Assembly: GCF_001721645.1 (NCBI RefSeq)
Contig: NZ_CP017141.1
Coordinates: 4,340,001-4,404,000 of the forward strand
Direction: 5' to 3'
Length of the DNA: 64,000 bases
Source: Pedobacter steynii
GTDB lineage: Bacteria; Bacteroidota; Bacteroidia; Sphingobacteriales; Sphingobacteriaceae
The position numbers and the translations under genes are program-made. Below, in pieces: positions 16,865 through 24,269 of the stretch. Position 1 is the stretch's first letter. Every line of letters starts with the position of its first letter. The notes beneath the pieces were generated by a model that saw nothing but the letters and a program-made list of their open reading frames with translations, was not told the DNA's origin and made no database searches.

Positions 16865-19324
16865 ATGAAGTTTTACCAGAACTTTCTTTTAGCTACAATT
16901 GGCCATACTTTTCTATTCGCAATCAGCGGAACCAGCTATGCGCAATCTTCCGATATTCAAATCTATTTTAAAAAACCTGCAGCGTCTTTTCACGAGGCCT
17001 TACCCTTAGGAAACGGACGTTTGGGCGCATTAATTACTGGAAATCCCAATAAAGATAAAATCACCCTCAATGAGATCTCTTTATGGTCCGGAGGGCCACA
17101 GGATGCTGACAATGAAAATGCCCATAGCTCCCTTAAACCCATTCAGGACTATTTGTTGAAAGGACAAAATAAAGAAGCCCAGCAACTGCTGCAAAAACAG
17201 TTTGTAGCGAAAGGCCCTGGTTCCGGTTTCGGGAATGGTAAGGAGGTCTCTTTTGGATGTTACCAGACAATGGGAGACCTCTTGATTTCCTGGAAGGATA
17301 CCACTGCTGCTTATTCTGACTACCACCGGACTTTAAACCTGGAAAAGGCAATTGCAAAAACAACCTGGAAGCGAAATGGGGTAACCTATACTCAGGAAGC
17401 CCTGATCAGTATTCCGGAAAATATCATGATGATCAGAATTACGGCCTCAGAAAAGGGAAAGATCAGCTTTTCGACCAGCATGAACCGGAACGAAAATGCC
17501 GCATTTAAAGTGCAGGATCAGGGACTGATCATGACCGGGCAACTGCCCAATGGTAAAGAAGCTGGATTGCGTTTCGCCGCAGGCTTAAAAGTACAGACCA
17601 AAGGAGGAAAGAAGTCCTGGAAAGGGAAGGAACTGGAAGTACTCAATGCCGATGAATGTATCCTGCTCTGGACGGCTGCTACCGATTACAACCTCCAGGA
17701 TTATAGTAAACGGGGAGCGGATCCGGAGGTGGTTGTAAAAAACAACCTGCTGCGTGCAGAGAAATTAAATCCTTTGCAACTGAAAAAAGCACACATCAAT
17801 ACCTTTGGTAGTTTTTTTAACAGAAACAGATTTTACCTGAAAGGTGCTCCTGCAGAAGTTGCTGCCTTAAGTACTCCTGAACGTTTGATCCGTTATGAAA
17901 AACAATTGCCTGATCCTCAGTTTCCAGCTCTGTATTATAATTTCGGGCGTTATTTGTTGATTTCTTCTTCTCAGAAGGGAAGCATGCCGGCAAACTTGCA
18001 AGGACTCTGGGCAGAAGAATACCAGACCCCCTGGAATGGGGATTACCACCTGGACATTAACATTCAGATGAACTATTGGCTGGCAGAACCTACCGGATTG
18101 GGAGATCTGGCAGATCCTTTACATCGCTTTATTGCAGGCCTGGTGAAACCCGGAATGAAAACGGCTAAAGCCTATTACAACGCTCCGGGATGGGTGGCAC
18201 ATGTGATTTCTAACCCATGGGGTTATACCTCTCCGGGAGAAGGAGCAGAGTGGGGATCTACTTTAACCGGTGGTGCATGGTTATGTGAGCACATCTGGGA
18301 GCATTATAAGTTTACCAACGACAAAGCATTTCTGGAGAAATATTACCCTGTTCTGAAAGAAGCTGCTAATTTTCTGTCGGCAATTCTGATCGAAGAGCCG
18401 GAGCATAAATGGCTCGTCACCGCTCCTTCAAATTCTCCGGAAAACACGTATATCATGCCGGATGGTTTTAAAGGACAAACGGCAATGGGCCCGACCATGG
18501 ACATGCAGATTTGCAGAGAAATCTTTGGTTACACTATTGAAGCATCAAAAATCTTAAATAAAGATAGCGAATGGGCGGAAAAACTGACCGGCATCAGAAA
18601 ACGTCTGGCACCGAACCAGATTGGTGCGGCAGGAGACATCAACGAATGGCTGAACGATTGGAAGGATGCAGAGCCTCAACACCGCCATACTTCTCATTTG
18701 TATGGTTTACATCCATATGAAGAAATTACCCCATGGGATAGTCCTGAAATGGCAAATGCCGCACGGGAAACATTGAAACAAAGGGGAGACGGGGGCACCG
18801 GATGGTCAAAAGCATGGAAAATCAATTTCTGGGCCAGATTGGGGGATGGGGATCATGCGCTGAAATTATTTCAGCAATTGGTAACGCCGGTAGATCCACT
18901 TAGAAAACTGAATATGCATTCTGGCGGAACTTATCCAAACCTCTTCTGTGCGCATCCACCATTCCAGATCGATGGTAATTTTGGAGGAACTGCAGGCATC
19001 GCAGAAATGCTGATGCAGAGTCACGGAAAGGATAATGTGATCCGTCTGCTGCCTGCATTACCTTCAAATGCCGATTGGAAGGATGGAGAAGTGAAAGGAA
19101 TGAGAGCAAGAAACGCATTTGTGGTAGATTTTGAATGGCAAAACAGCCAATTGAAGAAAGGGAGCATCCTGGCTTTAAATGGGGGAGCCTGCAAAGTGGC
19201 CTTACCGGAAAATACTTTGCTGAAAGATCCTCAGGGAAAGGTGCTTGCCCGTACAACCGATAAAGCTGAGGTCATCGGTTTTAATGCGGCAAAAGGTGTA
19301 TCCTATCATTTTGAGCATCTTTAA
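16865..19324 (+). CDS. GH95 alpha-L-fucosidase (or alpha-L-galactosidase)
   Basis: The frame opens at a TTG at 16823, but the ATG at 16865 gives a proper signal peptide (MKFYQNFLLATIGHTFLF ... SYAQ), so an 819-residue protein is called. All GH95 marks are present: LPLGNGRLGAL near the start, NLQGLWAEE, INIQMNYWLAEP, SNSPEN with general acid Glu526, HRHTSHLYGLHP, and FQIDGNFGGTAG with catalytic Asp703. GH95 enzymes remove terminal alpha-1,2-linked L-fucose, or L-galactose in some clades, by inversion. It acts in the periplasm or on the surface. The neighbouring sulfatase and GH109 genes suggest joint trimming of sulfated, fucosylated glycans. Confidence 0.93.
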   Translation: MKFYQNFLLATIGHTFLFAISGTSYAQSSDIQIYFKKPAASFHEALPLGNGRLGALITGNPNKDKITLNEISLWSGGPQDADNENAHSSLKPIQDYLLKGQNKEAQQLLQKQFVAKGPGSGFGNGKEVSFGCYQTMGDLLISWKDTTAAYSDYHRTLNLEKAIAKTTWKRNGVTYTQEALISIPENIMMIRITASEKGKISFSTSMNRNENAAFKVQDQGLIMTGQLPNGKEAGLRFAAGLKVQTKGGKKSWKGKELEVLNADECILLWTAATDYNLQDYSKRGADPEVVVKNNLLRAEKLNPLQLKKAHINTFGSFFNRNRFYLKGAPAEVAALSTPERLIRYEKQLPDPQFPALYYNFGRYLLISSSQKGSMPANLQGLWAEEYQTPWNGDYHLDINIQMNYWLAEPTGLGDLADPLHRFIAGLVKPGMKTAKAYYNAPGWVAHVISNPWGYTSPGEGAEWGSTLTGGAWLCEHIWEHYKFTNDKAFLEKYYPVLKEAANFLSAILIEEPEHKWLVTAPSNSPENTYIMPDGFKGQTAMGPTMDMQICREIFGYTIEASKILNKDSEWAEKLTGIRKRLAPNQIGAAGDINEWLNDWKDAEPQHRHTSHLYGLHPYEEITPWDSPEMANAARETLKQRGDGGTGWSKAWKINFWARLGDGDHALKLFQQLVTPVDPLRKLNMHSGGTYPNLFCAHPPFQIDGNFGGTAGIAEMLMQSHGKDNVIRLLPALPSNADWKDGEVKGMRARNAFVVDFEWQNSQLKKGSILALNGGACKVALPENTLLKDPQGKVLARTTDKAEVIGFNAAKGVSYHFEHL

Positions 19325-19358
19325 TCATTAATCAGCACCTGGTCATTATCTTTAACTT

Positions 19359-20867
19359 ATGAAAAAAATCCCTTTATTTCTCAGTCTTCTACTCTGTGCT
19401 GCGGTATTGTTTGCTCAGAAAAAACCGAATATAGTGATCATTGTATCTGATGATCATGCTTTTCAAGCCATCAGTGCTTATGGAAGTAAGCTGATGCAGA
19501 CCCCAAACATCGACAGGATTGCGAAAGAAGGGATGATCTTCAATAAAGCTTATGTTACCAATTCTATCTGTGGTCCCAGCAGAGCAGTTATTCTGACCGG
19601 GAAATATAGCCATAAGAACGGATTTAAAGACAATGACCATTCCCGTTTTGAAGGAAGTCAGGATTCTTTTGTCAAACAGTTACAATCAGGAGGATACCAG
19701 ACTGCATGGATCGGGAAATGGCACCTGGGCAGCAATCCGGAAGGATTTAACTACTGGCAGATTCTTCCTGGTCAGGGTGATTATTACAATCCTGATTTTC
19801 TGATGATGGATGGAAGCAAACAAAAGACAATAGGTTATGTCTCGAATCTGATAGAGGATGCAGCAGAAGAATGGATGGAGAAAAGAGATCCTTCTAAACC
19901 CTTCTGTCTGGTTATCGGGCATAAAGCTACACACCGTTCCTGGGTACCTGATACAACAGATATGGGGCGTTTTGAAAAGGTAAACTTCCCGATGCCGGCA
20001 AACTTTTACGATGCGTATGAGGGCCGGGAAGCGGCAAAAGTTCAGGACATGACGATTGATAAAACAATGACGCTGGACTATGACCTGAAAATGCTTTCTT
20101 ATGGTAAACAGGTGGACGGAGCAGTGAAACGGATGAATCCGGAGCAGCGTGCTAAGTTTGATGCCTATTATCAACCGGTCGAAGCAGATTTTAAATCCAG
20201 AAACCTTCAGGGAAAAGCATTGGTAGAATGGAAGTATCAGCGTTACATGAAGGACTACCTGAGTACCGCCGCCTCTTTGGACCGTAATATCGGACGTACG
20301 CTGGATTACCTGGATCAGCATGACCTGAAAGAAAATACCATTGTGATCTACCTGTCCGACCAGGGCTTTTATATGGGGGAACACGGCTGGTTTGATAAGC
20401 GGTTTATGTACGAGGAATCCTTCAGAACACCCATGATGATGCGGTATCCCGGACTAATCAAACCGGGTAGCAAATCGGAAAGTTTTGTGATGAACCTGGA
20501 TATTGCACCTACAATGCTGGATGCTGCGGGCTTAGCGGTGCCTCAGGGAATGCAGGGCGAGTCTTTTATGCCACTGTTGAGAAAGAGCGGGGCTAAAGGC
20601 CGGGAGGTGATGTATTACCACTACTATGAAAATACGGTCCATTCTGTATCGCCTCATTTCGGCATCAGGACAAAACGATACAAGCTGATCCGCTTCTATG
20701 AACGGGTAAATGGCTGGGAGCTTTTTGACCTTCAGAAAGATCCCGGAGAAGCGCATAACCTTTTCGGAAAAAAGGGCTATGAGCAGATTACCAAAGTGCT
20801 TAAAGGAACCTTAAAAGCCCAGATTCTCAAATATGAAGATCAGGAAGCTGAAAAATTAATGGAATAA
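19359..20867 (+). CDS. Type I (FGly) carbohydrate sulfatase, S1 family
   Basis: The 502-residue exported protein has a signal peptide MKKIPLFLSLLLCAAVLFAQ. The metal-binding start is PNIVIIVSDDHAFQAISAYGS. The formylglycine signature Cys71-G-P-S-R is present, as are the GKWHLG motif near residue 120 and a second metal cluster (SDQGFYMGEHGWFDKR) near 325. The CxPSR form is activated by a formylglycine-generating enzyme, not encoded here. The DDHAFQAISAYGS opening resembles N-acetylglucosamine-6-sulfatase-type members, but the subfamily is a guess. It is 35 nt from the GH95 stop, so probably co-transcribed. TATCTTTA at 19347-19354, just before the ATG, could give a secondary leaderless start. 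Confidence 0.93.
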   Translation: MKKIPLFLSLLLCAAVLFAQKKPNIVIIVSDDHAFQAISAYGSKLMQTPNIDRIAKEGMIFNKAYVTNSICGPSRAVILTGKYSHKNGFKDNDHSRFEGSQDSFVKQLQSGGYQTAWIGKWHLGSNPEGFNYWQILPGQGDYYNPDFLMMDGSKQKTIGYVSNLIEDAAEEWMEKRDPSKPFCLVIGHKATHRSWVPDTTDMGRFEKVNFPMPANFYDAYEGREAAKVQDMTIDKTMTLDYDLKMLSYGKQVDGAVKRMNPEQRAKFDAYYQPVEADFKSRNLQGKALVEWKYQRYMKDYLSTAASLDRNIGRTLDYLDQHDLKENTIVIYLSDQGFYMGEHGWFDKRFMYEESFRTPMMMRYPGLIKPGSKSESFVMNLDIAPTMLDAAGLAVPQGMQGESFMPLLRKSGAKGREVMYYHYYENTVHSVSPHFGIRTKRYKLIRFYERVNGWELFDLQKDPGEAHNLFGKKGYEQITKVLKGTLKAQILKYEDQEAEKLME

Positions 20868-20883
20868 GCGCGATCTGTAATTT

Positions 20884-20899
20884 ACGCAAGCGTTTGCGT
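20884..20899. promoter_or_regulatory. LacI-type operator-like palindrome upstream of the GH109 gene
   Basis: ACGCAAGCGTTTGCGT is a 16-bp near-perfect palindrome (14 of 16 positions symmetric). It has the CGCAAxCGTTTGCG shape typical of LacI/PurR-family operators. It lies in the 110-nt gap before GH109. A related palindrome occurs at 22463. No LacI-type gene is in the window, so the regulator is unknown. Confidence 0.5.
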
Positions 20900-20977
20900 T
20901 GACAAAGCATTGAAGAGGAGGGGACAGAATCGTTATATTCGTTTATACATCAAACACTAACCAAACTTAACCACCAA

Positions 20978-22399
20978 ATGAAACCTAACCGTAGAAAATT
21001 TTTACAAACCCTGGCCATTGGTTCGGGAGCCGTGGCCATCGGACTCCCTGCTTTCTCAAATGATAAGGTATCAGAGGAAGAAGAAAACCTTAGCCGTTAT
21101 ACCAGTGCTGCACCAAAATTCAATATGTGTGGCTATGCTGCTCCTAAAATTGATAAAGTCCGGATTGGCATTATTGGCCTCGGCATGAGAGGCCCTGGTG
21201 CGGTAGGAAGGATGTCATTTATTGAAGGGGTAGAAATTAAAGCCCTTTGTGATAAAATTCCGGAAAGAGCGGCATCTGCACAAAAATACCTGACCCAGAA
21301 GGGATTGCCTAAAGCAACAGAGTATTCCGGCGAAAATGGCTGGAAAGAAATGATCGACAAAGAAGAGCTGGACCTGGTTTATATCTGCACCCCATGGCAT
21401 TTGCATACACCAATGGCAGTTTATGCTATGGAGCATGGAAAACATGCGGCTACAGAGGTTCCTGCAGCCCTCACGATCGAAGATTGCTGGAAACTGGTAG
21501 AAACCTCTGAAAAAACACGTAAGCATTGTATGATGCTGGAAAACTGTTGTTATGACTTCTTTGAAATGCTGACCCTGAACATGGCCCGTCAGGGAATGTT
21601 CGGAGAGCTGATCCATGCAGAGGGTGCTTATATCCATGACCTGTTAGGCCTGAACTTCAATAAGAAGGGTTATGAGAACATGTGGAGACTGAAAGAAAAC
21701 ATTGATTTCAATGGAAACTTATATCCGACACATGGTTTAGGGCCTATTGCACAATGTATGAACATCAATAGAGGGGATAAAATGGATTATCTGGTTTCCG
21801 TATCGACCAACGACTTTATGATGGGCGATACCGCAAAAGAGAAAGCTAAAACGGATCCTTTTTACAATGAGTTTGTAGGCAGGAACTACAGAGGAAATAT
21901 GAATACCACAACCATCAGGACGAGCAAAGGAAAAACCTTAATGCTGCAGCATGATGTGACCTCCCCAAGACCTTATTCCAGAATTCATTTGCTAAGTGGT
22001 ACAAAAGGATTTGCCAGTAAATGGCCTGATCCTGAACGCATCACCTTTGGCGAAGAATGGTTGAAAGAGGACGAAATGAAAAAATTATACGAGACCTATA
22101 CTCCTCAGCTGATCAAACATGTGGGAGATATCGCTAAAAAAGTAGGTGGACATGGCGGAATGGACTTTATGATGGACTGGCGACTGATCGACTGTCTGCG
22201 TAACGGACTTCCTTTAGATCAGGATGTTTACGATGCTGCAGCATGGAGCTGTATTGTGCCGCTAAGCAAGAAATCGGTATCTAAAAGATCATCCAGTGTA
22301 GACATCCCTGATTTTACCAGAGGTGGATGGACCGCCAATAAACCAGTTAATTTAACACTGGATGGTGGTGGAAATACCACAGTCAGAAGTATGAAATAG
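20978..22399 (+). CDS. GH109-type Gfo/Idh/MocA glycosidase (alpha-N-acetylgalactosaminidase-like)
   Basis: The 473-residue protein carries a twin-arginine signal (NRRKFLQTLAIGSGAVAIG; R5-R6). A Rossmann NAD site lies near residues 60-75 (RIGIIGLGMRGPGAV), followed by TPWHLHTPMAVYAMEHGKH. The GH109-specific stretch GNLYPTHGLGPIAQCMNI lies near residue 247. GH109 enzymes hydrolyse alpha-GalNAc, including the blood-group A determinant, through an NAD-dependent oxidation/elimination mechanism. Tat export fits folding with bound NAD in the cytoplasm. It follows the sulfatase and may be expressed with it or from its own promoter; TATATTCG at 20934-20941 is a possible -7 box. Substrate is inferred from family only. 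Confidence 0.9.
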   Translation: MKPNRRKFLQTLAIGSGAVAIGLPAFSNDKVSEEEENLSRYTSAAPKFNMCGYAAPKIDKVRIGIIGLGMRGPGAVGRMSFIEGVEIKALCDKIPERAASAQKYLTQKGLPKATEYSGENGWKEMIDKEELDLVYICTPWHLHTPMAVYAMEHGKHAATEVPAALTIEDCWKLVETSEKTRKHCMMLENCCYDFFEMLTLNMARQGMFGELIHAEGAYIHDLLGLNFNKKGYENMWRLKENIDFNGNLYPTHGLGPIAQCMNINRGDKMDYLVSVSTNDFMMGDTAKEKAKTDPFYNEFVGRNYRGNMNTTTIRTSKGKTLMLQHDVTSPRPYSRIHLLSGTKGFASKWPDPERITFGEEWLKEDEMKKLYETYTPQLIKHVGDIAKKVGGHGGMDFMMDWRLIDCLRNGLPLDQDVYDAAAWSCIVPLSKKSVSKRSSSVDIPDFTRGGWTANKPVNLTLDGGGNTTVRSMK

Positions 22400-22446
22400 G
22401 CCTGTCTGAGCCAGGAAACACAGCAGCTCAGCCCTGGAAAATAAAT

Positions 22447-22494
22447 AAGGAACCCGGAGTTCGCGCAAACGTTTGTGCAGCCTCGGGTTCTTTA
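22447..22494 (+). terminator. Hairpin after GH109 enclosing a second palindrome
   Basis: Arms 22447-22459 and 22482-22492 pair over 11 bp with two single-base bulges, and a T-rich run follows. The top of the stem is the near-palindrome GCGCAAACGTTTGTGC at 22463-22478. It works plausibly as a terminator for GH109. The embedded palindrome looks like the operator at 20884 and may be a protein site instead. Confidence 0.55.
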
Positions 22495-22509
22495 TCATTC
22501 TCATTTTCT

Positions 22510-22517
22510 TATCTTTG
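22510..22517 (+). promoter_or_regulatory. Consensus -7 box (TATCTTTG) of the histidine kinase gene
   Basis: TATCTTTG matches TAnnTTTG exactly and ends 5 nt before the ATG at 22523. The transcript would be leaderless or nearly so. No good -33 TTTG is at the right spacing. The box supports 22523 over the earlier frame opening at 22475. Confidence 0.5.
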
Positions 22518-22522
22518 CGGCA

Positions 22523-24142
22523 ATGAAGCCTGCGTTACAAAACCCCCGGTACCTGCTGGTCATCGGTCTGACTGTCTTTTTGTGTATTGCCGGAATCACT
22601 TTCTTTACCGGCCGTCTTGTGGAACAACGTATGACCAGAATCGCTGAGTTTACGGGCAGTGTGGTCTACAAGCAAAAACTCAGCATCTTCAGGTATGAAT
22701 TTAATAACATCCTCAATACCAGCCTGAATGCCATCAACCTGTTTCCCGAGGCAGCAGATAAAAGCAATATAAATGATCAGCTGAGCCAAACGCTGGGGAA
22801 AGCATTGCTTGCGGATAAAAAGGTCAACAGGGCATGGTATGCGGTGATAAAAGGCCGCGATACTTCATGCTCTTACCTGGTTCGTACCGCTCACTCTTTT
22901 AAAGAAACCGCCTTACCTGAGTACCTGAAAAGCTGGGTGAAACAACAACTGTCTGCTCAGAACAGCACGATGGTCAGATCCGGACTGATCACTGAAAGGG
23001 ATACCCTGAGGTGGATGACGGCTTCAAACACAGTGCAATCCGACAAAGGGAAACTGATGCTGGGCCTGGACCTCAACCTGGAGGAACTGCAACGGTTTTT
23101 TTATTATGTAGACCCTACAGGAAGCGCTTATGCTTTTATCGTGGATGAAAACGGGATCTGTATCAATAATCCGAATGAAAAGCTGATCGGCGAAAAGCTG
23201 TACGACCTGAAGCCTGGAATGCTCATCACCGAAGTGATGAAGGAGGGCAAAATCAAACATGAAAAAGTCATTTCTGATTACCTGAAAATCCCGGTTACCC
23301 GTTATTATATTCCCAATGCAATTGAAGGGCTGAAATGGACTGTCGTGATTGATATTCCGGACTTTGTGCTGGAGGAGGATGTGACGGCAATCCGGAGCTA
23401 TTCTATTTACCTGGGATTGATCGCCGTAACTGTCATTTTGGTGTTAATATGGTTGTACCAGCGCAGGTGGCAGAAGGAATTCCTGCTCAGAAGAGAGGTG
23501 GAGATCAATCGTCAGGAACTCTCTATGGAAAAACAGGCACTGAACCTGATTGCTGAACGTCAGCAAAAAGAAAATGCACTGTTACAACTTGGAAAACTGA
23601 AAGAAAAAGTGAATCCTCATTTTCTTTTCAATTCCTTAAGCTCTTTAAATGCTTTAATTGCACAGGACCCGGACCTGGCAAAATCTTTTGTCGTAAAGTT
23701 ATCCAGGGTGTACCGGTACGTCCTGGAATCTTATCCTAACGGATTGGCTACTGTTGCCGAAGAACTGCGTTTCATGAACGAATACTTTTTCCTGTTGAAA
23801 ATTCGTTTTGGAGAAGCCCTGGAGCCGCTGGACCTGGAGTTATCGGAAGCCCATCTGCAGGGGAAAATTCCATTTATGAGCTTACAGACCCTGGTGGAAA
23901 ATGCGGTAAAGCACAATATTTTATCCAAATCCAAACCCCTTAAAATCAGGATCGAAAGCAGGGGAGAGGGAATTGTGGTGAGCAATAACCTGCAGCTGCG
24001 TACAGATGTCAGGGATTCGGGAAAGCAAGGTCTGAACTACCTTCAAAGTACCTACGCTTATTTTGGAAACCAGCAGCTAAAGTATGGTATCGAAGGGGAG
24101 TTTTACCGCTGTGAACTCCCGGTACTTTATTTAACTGAATAG
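22523..24142 (+). CDS. LytS-type sensor histidine kinase
   Basis: A 539-residue membrane kinase starting at ATG 22523; the frame opens at 22475, but that part overlaps a terminator. Transmembrane helices lie at about 9-28 and 294-313 and enclose a sensor domain of about 265 residues outside the membrane. A short coiled coil follows. The His_kinase domain carries KEKVNPHFLFNSLSSLNALI with phospho-acceptor near His365 and an N-box (TLVENAVKHNIL). Kinases of this class signal to LytTR regulators. The only such regulator here is encoded at 31784, beyond the protease/SusCD operon, so the pair is split around its likely target. Confidence 0.92.
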   Translation: MKPALQNPRYLLVIGLTVFLCIAGITFFTGRLVEQRMTRIAEFTGSVVYKQKLSIFRYEFNNILNTSLNAINLFPEAADKSNINDQLSQTLGKALLADKKVNRAWYAVIKGRDTSCSYLVRTAHSFKETALPEYLKSWVKQQLSAQNSTMVRSGLITERDTLRWMTASNTVQSDKGKLMLGLDLNLEELQRFFYYVDPTGSAYAFIVDENGICINNPNEKLIGEKLYDLKPGMLITEVMKEGKIKHEKVISDYLKIPVTRYYIPNAIEGLKWTVVIDIPDFVLEEDVTAIRSYSIYLGLIAVTVILVLIWLYQRRWQKEFLLRREVEINRQELSMEKQALNLIAERQQKENALLQLGKLKEKVNPHFLFNSLSSLNALIAQDPDLAKSFVVKLSRVYRYVLESYPNGLATVAEELRFMNEYFFLLKIRFGEALEPLDLELSEAHLQGKIPFMSLQTLVENAVKHNILSKSKPLKIRIESRGEGIVVSNNLQLRTDVRDSGKQGLNYLQSTYAYFGNQQLKYGIEGEFYRCELPVLYLTE

Positions 24143-24207
24143 TAATCAGGACATCATATTTAATTAACAATAATTTTTTCACTCCTTAAAACCGCGCTTT
24201 CACTAAA

Positions 24208-24257
24208 CATAATGCGCCATTCCACTCCTAATAATTTCATAATGTGCCAATTATGAA
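24208..24257. promoter_or_regulatory. Direct and inverted repeats in front of the protease operon (possible LytTR site)
   Basis: CATAATGCGCCA at 24208-24219 recurs as CATAATGTGCCA at 24238-24249. The spacing is exactly 30 bp, close to three helical turns. The second copy also forms an inverted repeat, TTCATAAT (24236) with ATTATGAA (24250-24257). The array ends 12 nt before the protease start codon. LytTR regulators bind spaced direct repeats, so this is a candidate site for the regulator at 31784. Confidence 0.5.
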
Positions 24258-24269
24258 GCACTTTGGAAC

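Noticed and set aside
19686..20384. 232-codon antisense frame within the sulfatase gene
   Set aside because: It lies opposite a well-conserved sulfatase coding region, and its translation is rich in Cys, His and Ile with no domain; a shadow frame.
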